Below are positions 15,839-24,401 of a DNA stretch of 51,782 nucleotides, piece after piece; the first letter of the stretch is position 1; each line of letters starts with the position of its first letter. The stretch is taken from IMG/VR virus record IMGVR_UViG_3300030385_001835, positions 1 through 51,782 of that record. One strand, 5' to 3'. The position numbers were made by a program, and so were the translations under genes. Below the pieces are notes generated by a model that was given only the letters and a program-made list of their open reading frames with translations, had not been told where the DNA came from and ran no database searches. The stretch is from a virus.

Positions 15839-16981
15839 ATGAAGAAATACCTCTTAACACGTTTTGGTGGAATGGGTGATGCTGCACCAATTATGGTAGT
15901 AGCTAAACAGCTTAAGAAGCTGGGTCACAGTGTTGATATAGCACTTAGAGAAGATGACCATGGTAATAAACAAATAGACTTCCTAGAGAACACTGACTGT
16001 GAAGAGGGTTCAATGACCTTCAAAGAGATTGGTCCTTGGAAGACTAGATGTGTAAAATTTCAGCATGGATGGGTAGATATTCAGAGTATATACCATAATT
16101 ACGATGAAGTGATTGACTTTATGAATATCATAGAGCAGAATAGCACTTGTATCAGTTCCTTTGCAGTTAACCCTACAGATGAGTGGATGAAGCATAGAAA
16201 CAGTAATTGGGTCAATTGGTATGATTTACACTTAGCATGGGCTAATATAGACCCTACTAGTGTACCTGATGAAGAGAAGAGACCTGAGTTCGTATTGTCT
16301 GATAATGAGCTTAAAGAGGTCGCTAAGATTAAAGAGGGGTCTGATGGCGTAATAGTCATCAACCCACACGCTAGTTCATTAGCACGTACCTGGTATCAAG
16401 CAGATGATATGATACCTTTACTGCTTAAAAAGTACCATAACCATAGGATATACTCGTGGCAGGCCGATACAGCCTCATACAGGGTTTATAGTGGGTCAGG
16501 GTTCCATGAGCACCAGTCAACCCTTAAAAGCTCTCTACGGGCCTCTATGTGCGTTGTAGCGAGTGCTGACATCTATATAGGTGCTGACACTGGGTATACA
16601 CACGTAGCAGAAGGCCTTCAGATACCCCATATAGCCGTTTACAGCTCTGTTCCAGCTTGGACTAGAGCTAAGTACTATAAGTACCAAACAGCCGTAGATA
16701 AGGGTCCATACAGCTTTGCTTTGACACTAGGTGATCCACATCGTATTGAAGAAGGCATGGAAGACTTATCTAAGAAGGAAAAGAGACTAATGGAGATTCA
16801 TGAGTCAGGTGCCACTATAGAAGTAGCTGCCAAAGAGATGAATACTACTCCAGAAGGGATAAACTTAGAAATGGACGCTTTACAGAGAAAGGTATCATCC
16901 TTTGAACGTATACAGTCTAAAGCATTAACAGCCGTAACAGTAGAAGAAGTTATGGGTCTGATTGAAGGGGTATTGGCATGA
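15839..16981 (+). CDS. Glycosyltransferase family 9 (heptosyltransferase-like)
   Basis: A 380-residue GT-B enzyme. The N-terminus YLLTRFGGMGDAAPIM is the typical start of LPS heptosyltransferase-like proteins. The C-terminal domain contains INPHASSLARTW and ADIYIGADTGYTHVAEGL (about residues 242-259), the D-TG-x-H donor-binding motif of family 9. The last about 70 residues (AAKEMNTTPEGINLEMDALQ) form extra helices, possibly a helix-turn-helix-like add-on. Family 9 enzymes usually add heptose or related sugars to LPS core, so the host envelope or a virion glycan could be the acceptor. It overlaps the next gene by 4 bases. Confidence 0.8.
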   Translation: MKKYLLTRFGGMGDAAPIMVVAKQLKKLGHSVDIALREDDHGNKQIDFLENTDCEEGSMTFKEIGPWKTRCVKFQHGWVDIQSIYHNYDEVIDFMNIIEQNSTCISSFAVNPTDEWMKHRNSNWVNWYDLHLAWANIDPTSVPDEEKRPEFVLSDNELKEVAKIKEGSDGVIVINPHASSLARTWYQADDMIPLLLKKYHNHRIYSWQADTASYRVYSGSGFHEHQSTLKSSLRASMCVVASADIYIGADTGYTHVAEGLQIPHIAVYSSVPAWTRAKYYKYQTAVDKGPYSFALTLGDPHRIEEGMEDLSKKEKRLMEIHESGATIEVAAKEMNTTPEGINLEMDALQRKVSSFERIQSKALTAVTVEEVMGLIEGVLA

Positions 16982-17685
16982 GAGTAGGATTTATAATTCC
17001 AGCATACAAGAACCCTAAACAACTAGAAAAGTGTTTAAGAGCTATAGATAATCAAGAGACAAAACACCAGTATGACATCTTTGTACATGATAATGATGAG
17101 AACAATATTGGGTTCACTAAGGCTATTAACTTAGGTCTTAAGAAGTTTGTTGACTATGACTATACTGTTGCACTTAATCAAGATTGCTATATCGAACCTA
17201 GCTTTGTTAATAAACTAGTTAAGTTCATGGAAGCTCACCCTAAGTGTTTTATTTCGGGTGTTAAGCAACTTTCCATTGAAGATACTGATTATATAGTACA
17301 CGGTGGTTGTACTCAAGCTTACCCTAATGGTAGGCATATAGGTGGGCGTAAGTCCCAGAACTCTTGCTCAGTAAGTAAGAAGATGCCTTGGATAAATGGT
17401 GCCTGTATGATAGTGAATATGTCCCTCTTACCAGTAGTAGGTAATATGGATGAGAACTACTTCCTTGTAGGTAGTGACTCCGATTGGTGCTATACAGCCA
17501 ATATGAAGAATACAGAAGTATGGTATTGTGCAGACATTGAAGTAATACATGAAATGGGTGTCTCAGCTAGTAATGAGCCTGGACCCATGGATGTGTATAA
17601 GATGCTTGATATGGTGTATTTCAGAGATAAGTGGGTTAATGATGGATTGTTTAGGGAAATCTCACAGGAAGTTCATGTTTCATGA
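16978..17685 (+). CDS. Family 2 glycosyltransferase (rhamnosyltransferase-like)
   Basis: A 235-residue GT-A enzyme. VGFIIPAYKNPKQLEKCLRA opens the nucleotide-binding domain. NNIGFTKAINLGL (about residues 43-55) is the NxG-x2-x-x-N motif of rhamnosyltransferase-like GT2 proteins, LNQDCYIEP supplies the D-x-D-like metal site, and the acceptor helix region contains YFLVGSDSDWCYTA. It is the last enzyme of the cassette. The acceptor is unknown. Confidence 0.82.
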   Translation: MRVGFIIPAYKNPKQLEKCLRAIDNQETKHQYDIFVHDNDENNIGFTKAINLGLKKFVDYDYTVALNQDCYIEPSFVNKLVKFMEAHPKCFISGVKQLSIEDTDYIVHGGCTQAYPNGRHIGGRKSQNSCSVSKKMPWINGACMIVNMSLLPVVGNMDENYFLVGSDSDWCYTANMKNTEVWYCADIEVIHEMGVSASNEPGPMDVYKMLDMVYFRDKWVNDGLFREISQEVHVS

Positions 17686-17706
17686 ACGGTGAAGGAATAG
17701 TTAATA

Positions 17707-17931
17707 ATGGAAATGGAAGAACGATTACAGAATATTGATACCAATGTACAAGAACTAACCATTTCAATGGAGAAGCACATCTCCTTATCAGAAGGTCTTG
17801 ATTTACCTAACCGTATGACAAAAGCAGAGACAAGTATAGAAAACAAACCTAGCTGGGGAGGCATAAGTGCTGCCATAGGTGGGTTATCGTTAGTGATAGG
17901 TATGATATATACAGTAGCAAAGGGAATATAA
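17707..17931 (+). CDS. XhlA-like membrane protein / possible holin
   Basis: A 74-residue protein with an N-terminal coiled coil (ERLQNIDTNVQELTISMEK) and a single C-terminal membrane helix (ISAAIGGLSLVIGMIYTVA, about residues 53-71). This is the architecture of XhlA/haemolysin-like phage proteins, which act at the inner membrane with holins. A lysis role is possible, but the endolysin lies elsewhere (42839-43384), and the gene sits between glycosyltransferases and fibres. Confidence 0.55.
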   Translation: MEMEERLQNIDTNVQELTISMEKHISLSEGLDLPNRMTKAETSIENKPSWGGISAAIGGLSLVIGMIYTVAKGI

Positions 17932-17932
17932 G

Positions 17933-18055
17933 ATGTGGGTTAACGGTAAAATGACAGAGCGCAAACAAGACGATAGAATAGGTATGCTATCTATGGAATG
18001 GGTTTCGCTTGTCAAGCAATCGTATCAAAAGTTTTTATATAAGGAAGTAGAATAA
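17933..18055 (+). CDS. Short hypothetical protein, 40 aa
   Basis: A 40-residue peptide starting MWVNGKMTER and ending FLYKEVE. The ATG lies two bases after the previous stop, and its own TAA overlaps the next ATG. It is recognisable only by its tight fit between genes. The function is unknown. Confidence 0.45.
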   Translation: MWVNGKMTERKQDDRIGMLSMEWVSLVKQSYQKFLYKEVE

Positions 18056-18282
18056 TGGCAACACTAGACCCCAAAGCTCTAGCTACAATTCGCAGAGCAG
18101 TTACTAAAGGTGAACAACCTGATTTCAAAAAGAAGGTATTAAACGATTCTTTGCAAGGAATAGAGGATTGGTTCGTATCACAGAAGGCAGAGATAGCCTC
18201 TTTATTGCCCCCTGTTGGAGCTACCATGAAGAAACGTATATTAGCCCATTATTTTGAATTTAAATTTAATCAGGAGAAATAA
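18055..18282 (+). CDS. Hypothetical protein, 75 aa
   Basis: A 75-residue helical protein (LATIRRAVTKGEQPDFKKK, then a helix around IEDWFVSQKAEIASLL). No family is recognised. It overlaps both neighbours by one base (TAATG), so it belongs to the fibre/tail transcription unit. Confidence 0.55.
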   Translation: MATLDPKALATIRRAVTKGEQPDFKKKVLNDSLQGIEDWFVSQKAEIASLLPPVGATMKKRILAHYFEFKFNQEK

Positions 18283-18779
18283 TGGCTACATTTAGAATGT
18301 CCATACTTGGGTTCTCAACCAAGCCAGACTCAAGCGGTGACGTATTCCCCGAACCTCAGAGCGTTAAAGGGACGAATGATTTCTTTGACCAACTAGTATA
18401 TATATTTAATGACTCTGGTACTAAAATAGGCTTATATGGCTCATTTGAAGTACCAGAGAATTATGTCGGTGGAGCTAAGTTTGTTCCTGCTTGGGATACG
18501 ACTGCTACAAGTGGGGATGTTGAGTGGGATATTGATTATAGAGCAGTAGCTGCTGGTGAATCGGTAGACCAAGCCACAGCTCAAGAGGCATTGAATCAAA
18601 ACGATACTGCTGGTGGTTCTGCTCATTTACTACAAGTAGCTGAATTATCGGCAACTGCTGGTAATTTCTCCCCAGGTGATTTAGTACAGTATATCATATA
18701 CCGTGATGGTGTAGATGCTGGTGATACCATAGCCGCTTCTGTTAGATTGTTAAAATTAAACTTCGAATGGACTAATTAA
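18282..18779 (+). CDS. Putative virion structural protein, beta-rich
   Basis: A 165-residue protein dominated by beta-type segments (IGLYGSFEVPENYVGG, GDVEWDIDYRAVAAG, SPGDLVQYIIYRDGVDAGD). This pattern is typical of small virion decoration or fibre-associated proteins. I recognise no family. It is followed within 2 bases by the lectin-domain gene, supporting a role on the virion surface. The evidence is context and composition only. Confidence 0.55.
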   Translation: MATFRMSILGFSTKPDSSGDVFPEPQSVKGTNDFFDQLVYIFNDSGTKIGLYGSFEVPENYVGGAKFVPAWDTTATSGDVEWDIDYRAVAAGESVDQATAQEALNQNDTAGGSAHLLQVAELSATAGNFSPGDLVQYIIYRDGVDAGDTIAASVRLLKLNFEWTN

Positions 18780-18781
18780 GA

Positions 18782-19519
18782 ATGGCAAGAACCTTTGTAG
18801 CCTCAAGCTCTCAGTATATAGACTGTGGAAACATAACAGCATTAAATAGTGCCAGTGAATTTACTATTGGTGGGTGGTTTAAAAGAACCGCATCTGGGAA
18901 AAATTCCATTCTAGGAAAAAGGCTCTCCACTACCAACCAATTGTTCATTAATGTGAATACAGATGGAAATGTTTATTGCTCTGTAAGGAATGGAGGTACT
19001 AAAAACGAAGTGTTTTCCAATTCAACTACAGATTGGCTACATGTTATTATGGTATTTGATGGTTCTTTATCAGAGCCAGATAGGATAAAAGTATATACTG
19101 GTGGTTCACCTCAAAGTACAACCCCAGGTGGAGGAAGTCATCCAACGATTAGTGGTTCATATACAAATTCTTATAGGTTGGGTGCTCTTCATACTGCCGT
19201 GTATTCGGACGGTTCACAAGCTGAGCAGAAAGCGTGGTCTGTAGCATTGACCGCTGCCGAAGTATATCAGAATTTTTACGGTAAAACCCCTAGAGCAGAT
19301 AAATTATTATTATACGCCCCTTTGGGTTATGGCTCCCCTGAACCAGATTTATCAGGTAGTGGGAATAACGGTGTTGTAACTAATAGTGCAACTATTGGCG
19401 ACCACCCACCAATACAAGCCCCTTGGGGAGTAGATGCAGAGTATTGTCTTTATGAGGCAGCAGCAGCAGCAGGAAACCCTTATTATTATTACTTACAACA
19501 ACAACTTTTAGCAGGTTAA
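18782..19519 (+). CDS. LamG/concanavalin-like lectin-domain protein
   Basis: A 245-residue protein. Residues about 1-150 form a jelly-roll: SQYIDCGNITALNSASEFTI, then TIGGWFKR, WLHVIMVFDGS, YRLGALH and QAEQKAWSVALTAAEVYQNF. The last is the classical end motif of LamG-like phage and bacterial domains. The C-terminus has a poly-Ala and a Tyr-rich stretch. Such domains bind carbohydrates, so it is probably a tail fibre or head-surface adhesin that contacts host or environmental glycans. Confidence 0.75.
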   Translation: MARTFVASSSQYIDCGNITALNSASEFTIGGWFKRTASGKNSILGKRLSTTNQLFINVNTDGNVYCSVRNGGTKNEVFSNSTTDWLHVIMVFDGSLSEPDRIKVYTGGSPQSTTPGGGSHPTISGSYTNSYRLGALHTAVYSDGSQAEQKAWSVALTAAEVYQNFYGKTPRADKLLLYAPLGYGSPEPDLSGSGNNGVVTNSATIGDHPPIQAPWGVDAEYCLYEAAAAAGNPYYYYLQQQLLAG

Positions 19520-19523
19520 TAAT

Positions 19524-21962
19524 ATGCAATTTTTAGATGTAGATGTAGCAATAGCTATACCAGTAAACATAGCTGCTTTGACAGATGATACTGACTTTAT
19601 AACACCAGAGCTAACTGTAGCGTATAATGCTGCAGGTATGGCCCTAGTATGGAATTTCACCACTACAGCAGGAGTAACTACTCAAACAGCAGTTACACCT
19701 ACCACTGGTGATGACCATGATTGGACTCATTTAGGTAAGGGTATGTATACTCTAGAGATACCTTTAAGTGGTGGGACTATAAACAATGATACAGAAGGTT
19801 ATGGTTACTTTAGCGGTACTATTACTGGTGTACTGCCTTTCACTGGCCCTACTTATGGGTTTAGGGCAGCAGCTTTAAATGACCAATTAATAAATAGTCA
19901 AACTACAGGTGATTACCCTGCGACTAGAACCTCTATAAGTAATATTGGAGCATCTACGGGTGGAGGCTTGACTTTTGCACCTTCTGAAGATAACACAGGT
20001 GGAGCTATAGACCCTTCTTCTGCTGCTTTTGTAGGCTCAGTTTCTAGTGGAACGTTTTCAAGCACAGGCCCAGGGACTACAAATTCTCACTCAATTAATG
20101 ATGCAGGCGATGACATTGATGTTGTTTATGGATATCAAGTAGGTGGGAATAGACAAGGAACAGTTCTTACTGTTTTTGCAGACGTAGACGGTGGGAACGA
20201 TGATATTAATGTTAAAGTTTACGATCATGTATCAGCAGGATGGATTACAGTAGGTAATATTGATGATGACGATCTTTTAAGCATACCTCTTACGGCTCCT
20301 TTTACTGGAACAAGCTCAGAGCTAGGAAAGGTTTATGTTAGGTTTGAAACGGACTCTACTACTCCATCAAATTTAAGGGTTTGGGAATGCTTAGTTTCAG
20401 CAGTACAAGTAGACTCAAGTATTGGCTATTCTAATGGTACAATATGGATAGACACTATTACTGGTGTAGCAGGAACAGAAAACCATGTTAACGGAACAGG
20501 AGACAACCCTTCTGACAGTTTGGCTGATGCAACTACAATATCTTCTAATATAGGGATTAAAAGGTTTGAGATTGCTCCTGCAAGCTCTATAACCTTTGCT
20601 GCAAGTGAAACCCAGAAAATATATAAAGGTGATGGTTGGAACCTCACACTAAATAGTGCAGACATTTCTGACACGCACATTCACGGTGCCCATGCTGTTA
20701 GCGGTATATGTACAGCAACGTCTTTGTATGTGTTTGAGCATTGTGTATTTACTGACGTAACCTTAAATTCTGGCGGTTATGTCCATATAACAGCTATTCA
20801 AGGAACATTAACGTTAGGGAACGCAGGGTCATACCATATCCACAATTGTTATTCCGATAGTAACACAGGTGTTGTAATTGACTTTAATGGCGTAGGAGCT
20901 TCAACATTACACATTCATGGTTTTGAGGGTAAAATAACTTTCAAAAACTTAGCGTCTGGACATGTTGTTCATTGTGGTGGGGGTGGTCAAGTATTTACTG
21001 ACACTTGCACAGGTGGGCAAATTCATCACTTTGGTCAGTTTAGATACGCTGACGTAGGTGGTAATGTGACTGAGATACAGTCTGACATTGAAAATGATGT
21101 TGATGAAATACTAATAGACACTGCTGCAATTACTCCAGGTGGAGATGCTACAGAAGCTAAACAAGATACTATTATCTCTAACTTAGCTACCGTAGATGGT
21201 GTTGCAGATGCTATTCTAGTAGACACTAGCACTACAATTCCTGCAACTATAACCACACTAACTACAAACGTAGCTACAGTGGATACAGTGGTAGATGGAA
21301 TACAAACAGATTTAAGCAACGCTACAGATGGGCTAGGAGCGCTTAAAGCTCTAATAGACACAGTTAATACAGACTTAGCTAATGGTACAGATGGTTTAGG
21401 AGCTTTAAAGACTCTTATTGACACTGTAGATACCGTAGTGGATGGGATACAGACAGACCTTAGTAATGGTACGGATGGTTTAGGAGCACTTAAGAGTGCT
21501 ATAGATACCGTAGACACTAATGTAGATACTGTTCTAGTAGACACTGCAACAACTATACCTGCAAGCATCGCAGCACTTAATGATATATCAACTGCACAGG
21601 TAAATACAGAAGTAGACACTGCTCTAACAGACTATGATGGTCCTACTAGAACAGAAGCTACTGCTGACAAAGATTCTATTGAAACACTGATAAATGCACT
21701 TAACGATATAAGTACAGCACAAGTTAATGCAGAAGTAGTAGACGTAATAGACACTGATACTACAGTAGAGCTAACAGCACCTCCTTCAGCTACAAGCTCA
21801 CTAAGAGCTAGAATAGGATGGTTGTTTGCACTAGCACGTAATAAGATTACACAGACAGCTACTATAGCGACTCTACGTAATGATGATGATGATGGAAGCA
21901 TTGCTACTTCAACTGACTCTGATAACGGCACTACTGCTACCAGAGGGGAATGGACACCGTAA
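19524..21962 (+). CDS. Large fibre/structural protein with coiled repeats
   Basis: An 812-residue virion protein. The N-terminal about 120 residues are an Ig-like/beta domain (PVNIAALTDDTDF..., GKGMYTLEIPLSGG). The middle (about 300-510) is Gly/His-rich and beta-helical in character (HIHGAHAVSGICTATSLYVF, GHVVHCGGGGQVF). From about 515 to 740 there is a coiled repeat region with units built on GIQTDLSNGTDGLGALK. The C-terminus (PPSATSSLRARIGWLF, then TLRNDDDDGS) resembles the end of many phage fibre-like proteins. It is probably a trimeric side or tail fibre. Confidence 0.7.
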   Translation: MQFLDVDVAIAIPVNIAALTDDTDFITPELTVAYNAAGMALVWNFTTTAGVTTQTAVTPTTGDDHDWTHLGKGMYTLEIPLSGGTINNDTEGYGYFSGTITGVLPFTGPTYGFRAAALNDQLINSQTTGDYPATRTSISNIGASTGGGLTFAPSEDNTGGAIDPSSAAFVGSVSSGTFSSTGPGTTNSHSINDAGDDIDVVYGYQVGGNRQGTVLTVFADVDGGNDDINVKVYDHVSAGWITVGNIDDDDLLSIPLTAPFTGTSSELGKVYVRFETDSTTPSNLRVWECLVSAVQVDSSIGYSNGTIWIDTITGVAGTENHVNGTGDNPSDSLADATTISSNIGIKRFEIAPASSITFAASETQKIYKGDGWNLTLNSADISDTHIHGAHAVSGICTATSLYVFEHCVFTDVTLNSGGYVHITAIQGTLTLGNAGSYHIHNCYSDSNTGVVIDFNGVGASTLHIHGFEGKITFKNLASGHVVHCGGGGQVFTDTCTGGQIHHFGQFRYADVGGNVTEIQSDIENDVDEILIDTAAITPGGDATEAKQDTIISNLATVDGVADAILVDTSTTIPATITTLTTNVATVDTVVDGIQTDLSNATDGLGALKALIDTVNTDLANGTDGLGALKTLIDTVDTVVDGIQTDLSNGTDGLGALKSAIDTVDTNVDTVLVDTATTIPASIAALNDISTAQVNTEVDTALTDYDGPTRTEATADKDSIETLINALNDISTAQVNAEVVDVIDTDTTVELTAPPSATSSLRARIGWLFALARNKITQTATIATLRNDDDDGSIATSTDSDNGTTATRGEWTP
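21280..21560 (+). repeat. In-frame tandem repeats in the fibre gene
   Basis: Three imperfect units of about 75-100 bases encode variants of TDLSNGTDGLGALK followed by a hydrophobic IDTV segment. Short related DTxxTIP units flank them. They form the coiled-coil shaft and are likely sites of length change by recombination. Confidence 0.75.
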
Positions 21963-22216
21963 TGGCTATAGATACTGCTGAAAAGAGGTTCTCAATGATG
22001 GGGTTTGGATTACCCTTCATTAAGCATATAATACCTCAAGGTGCATTAGGTAAGGCTGGTAGGGCTACACTTATGGATTTATACAGTGGCATCCCTTTAG
22101 AAGAACTGTCTATTATTAATATGAGACATACTTGGGATTATACTACTCAAGATATAGTCACAATGAAGATTAAAACAGCTATTAGTACACTTAAATTTAA
22201 GGTAGACAATTCATGA
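21962..22216 (+). CDS. Hypothetical protein, 84 aa
   Basis: An 84-residue protein with no recognised family. Residues 10-35 (MMGFGLPFIKHIIPQGALGK) look like a loop plus helix; the C-terminus is strand-rich. Start ATG 21962 overlaps the fibre gene's TAA, and the 3' end overlaps the connector-like gene by 4 bases. It is presumably a small virion or assembly protein. Confidence 0.55.
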   Translation: MAIDTAEKRFSMMGFGLPFIKHIIPQGALGKAGRATLMDLYSGIPLEELSIINMRHTWDYTTQDIVTMKIKTAISTLKFKVDNS

Positions 22217-23241
22217 AAAAAGTGATACTAGGTGATACTATTGTCTTTACTACTACTCTACACGAGATAGATGACACTCCTATAACAGGTGGTGCAGTTA
22301 ACTTGGACATTACTGACTCCTCTGGGAGTTTAGTACTAAGTGAGAATATTGTACATACTACAGATGGGACATACACAGAGACTAAATCAACTGTAGGATG
22401 GGCTTTAGGGCCGATTAGACAGAACTGGACAGCTAAGACTACAGGAGGCACACAGAGCTTTATAGGTGCTAATGAAGTCAAGATAGTCAATTCTGGTACA
22501 GAGTTTCAGTCCTATGTGTTCGTAAGTGAGCTAGAAGGGTACTTCCCAGGTGTTAGGGACTATATAGACAATCAATCAGAAGACCACGTTATAGCATCGT
22601 ATAAGTACGCTAACAGGCTCATAGACAGCCTAGGGTACTTTACACCACTTGCTAAGAACGATGATGGGTTCTTTGACCAATCAGTACGTGACTTCTGTGC
22701 ATGGGACTCTATTCACCGTATAGTTAAAGCAGATCAGATTGTACGTACAGAGAAGGATTCAGATGGTAACTACTGGTTTGATGGGTTCAAGGACTCAGCT
22801 AATGACGTATATGATGACTGGTCTAGTAAGAGAGTAGTATTTAAGAGTAAAGTTAGTGCAGGAGAGGCGGGCATACTTCCCTCCAGACGCACACAGGGGT
22901 CATCTACAGGCACTTGTCTAACTAACCATGATGAAACATATGGAAGTGGGTTTAGAGGCTCAGATTACCGCAGAGACTGGTCTGTAGAGATTACTGGTAC
23001 TGGTACAAGCGGAGGTCTCAAGGAGTGTTCGTTTAAGTGGTCAAGAGATGGTGGTCTCGGTACTACTACAGGTACAACTACTGACGGATGGGCGCACCTT
23101 GCAGACCAAGTATATATTAGGTTCACTAGAGGAACCAGCACAGCCACAACAGGTATATTCGTTGTAGGTGATAAGTGGGAATGGGAAACTAACCCTGTTC
23201 GTAATCAAGTAGGTGGCAAGAATGTCGCCAGAGGATATTAA
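22213..23241 (+). CDS. Putative head-tail connector with Ig-like flanks
   Basis: A 342-residue protein in three parts. An N-terminal Ig-like/BppU-like beta domain (residues 1-95, GDTIVFTTTLHEIDDTPITG) is followed by a helical middle (about 100-215, FPGVRDYIDNQSEDHVIASY and FFDQSVRDFCAWDSIHRIV) resembling gp6-type connector helices. The C-terminal beta part is Gly/Thr/Ser-rich (about 240-340). The gene is upstream of gp10- and tail-terminator-like genes, the normal place for a head-tail adaptor. The assignment rests on order and fold impression. Confidence 0.5.
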   Translation: MKKVILGDTIVFTTTLHEIDDTPITGGAVNLDITDSSGSLVLSENIVHTTDGTYTETKSTVGWALGPIRQNWTAKTTGGTQSFIGANEVKIVNSGTEFQSYVFVSELEGYFPGVRDYIDNQSEDHVIASYKYANRLIDSLGYFTPLAKNDDGFFDQSVRDFCAWDSIHRIVKADQIVRTEKDSDGNYWFDGFKDSANDVYDDWSSKRVVFKSKVSAGEAGILPSRRTQGSSTGTCLTNHDETYGSGFRGSDYRRDWSVEITGTGTSGGLKECSFKWSRDGGLGTTTGTTTDGWAHLADQVYIRFTRGTSTATTGIFVVGDKWEWETNPVRNQVGGKNVARGY

Positions 23242-23242
23242 G

Positions 23243-23497
23243 ATGAGTGAAGTTATAACAGGTACATGTAAATGGTTTGGTAGTTCTGGACAGGCGTATG
23301 GATATATTACTTACCATGAAGGTAGTGAGATATACGTGCATTACACCCAGATTAAACGTAAGAACCTAAGAGACCCTAAGTTTAGGGATATGAAGAAGAA
23401 TGACACAGTAGAGTTTGTTATATCACCAGGGTATCATAATGATGGTACACAAGCAGTAGAAGTGGAGATAATCACTCATGCCGACAATAACGATTGA
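23243..23497 (+). CDS. Cold-shock-domain protein
   Basis: An 84-residue OB-fold protein. TGTCKWFGSSGQAYGYITY (about residues 6-24) corresponds to the RNP-1 region of cold-shock proteins. IYVHYTQIK (about 29-37) corresponds to RNP-2, and DTVEFVISPGYHNDGTQAVEV closes the barrel. Start ATG 23243 follows a GAGGAT site; an in-frame upstream ATG lies inside the previous gene. Cold-shock proteins bind single-stranded RNA or DNA and melt structure. Finding one inside the connector/tail operon is unusual. It overlaps the next gene by 20 bases. Confidence 0.85.
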   Translation: MSEVITGTCKWFGSSGQAYGYITYHEGSEIYVHYTQIKRKNLRDPKFRDMKKNDTVEFVISPGYHNDGTQAVEVEIITHADNND

Positions 23498-23951
23498 TAG
23501 TAGTGGATGGAAGAGGTTAAGTAAGCAGTTGAAAAACTACCTTAAAACTGGTATTCTAAAAAACGTAGATCATGCTTCTCGTAAGATAGCCGACCTAGTA
23601 CAAACACATATCAAATCAGGCAGAACTGCTGATGACAACCCTATGCCATTAGTATCAGAAGCCACTATGAAATCCCCTATAAGACATGGGAGTGATAAAG
23701 CTATACGTGGAGAGGTTAGATCGTCTCGTACTCCTTTGTTTGCAAGAGGTGGTGCTATAAAGAGTATCAAGAGCAAGCGCAGGAACAACACTTTTGAAGT
23801 AGGGCCGACTACCAATCATGGTAAGTTAGTGTTTGAATATAACGCTACTAAAGCAAAGGTTAAAAGAGACCCTATAGTGGTTAGTGAAGCTCACTTGGAT
23901 TTTATTGAGAAAGAAATACTCAATGGTCTTGATAAAATCATAAGAGGATAA
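23478..23951 (+). CDS. HK97 gp10-like head-tail joining protein
   Basis: A 157-residue basic protein. The N-terminal helical half (GWKRLSKQLKNYLKTGILKNVDHASRK) followed by a beta-rich half (TPLFARGGAIKSIKSKRRNNTFEVGPTTNHGKL) and a C-terminal helix (AHLDFIEKEILNGL) matches the virion-morphogenesis / gp10-like layout. It sits directly before a terminator-like gene, as in many siphoviruses. It probably helps join head and tail. Confidence 0.6.
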   Translation: MPTITIDSSGWKRLSKQLKNYLKTGILKNVDHASRKIADLVQTHIKSGRTADDNPMPLVSEATMKSPIRHGSDKAIRGEVRSSRTPLFARGGAIKSIKSKRRNNTFEVGPTTNHGKLVFEYNATKAKVKRDPIVVSEAHLDFIEKEILNGLDKIIRG

Positions 23952-23953
23952 CA

Positions 23954-24391
23954 ATGGCTATACAAGATTTAGATGATATTATAAGTTTTATTGAAACAGA
24001 ATTAAAAACACTTACCCAACTCGATACGGTAGTATATCTAGGTGCTGACGACCCAGAGCCTAACGTAAAGAAGCAGGGTGCAGTGATTTCTGTACCTGAC
24101 GAGGATTTACTTACTACAGAGCACAAATACATTGGACCTCATCTGACCGAAACATGGTCCATTAATGTAGATGTGATACTGAAAGTTAAGTCAAAGACTC
24201 CTAGGAAGCGAGTATCAGATGCGTATGGTACTAGCTACTGGATTAGACAGCTAACGGCATTATTCCTCAACAACACCAATAGTGGAGCGTTCGTCCGTTC
24301 TCAGTGGGTTAGAGGGGATATAGAAGAAGTTAACTCTGGCATTACAATCAAAGGACTAGTCGTAATAGAGATATTAAATAAGTATACTTAA
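23954..24391 (+). CDS. Putative tail terminator/completion protein
   Basis: A 145-residue protein. The N-terminal helix (IISFIETELKTL) is followed by alternating strands (TVVYLGADDPEPNVKKQGAVI, ETWSINVDVILKV) and a C-terminal strand (IKGLVVIEILN). This agrees with the alpha/beta layout of tail terminators that cap the tail tube. It lies immediately before the tube proteins. The assignment is mainly positional. Confidence 0.55.
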   Translation: MAIQDLDDIISFIETELKTLTQLDTVVYLGADDPEPNVKKQGAVISVPDEDLLTTEHKYIGPHLTETWSINVDVILKVKSKTPRKRVSDAYGTSYWIRQLTALFLNNTNSGAFVRSQWVRGDIEEVNSGITIKGLVVIEILNKYT

Positions 24392-24401
24392 GGAGTAATA
24401 C

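Noticed and set aside
21035-21619. A 194-codon minus-strand frame opposite the fibre repeats
   Set aside because: It is the antisense shadow of regular DGLGALK repeats, with Ser/Val low complexity and no start signal.
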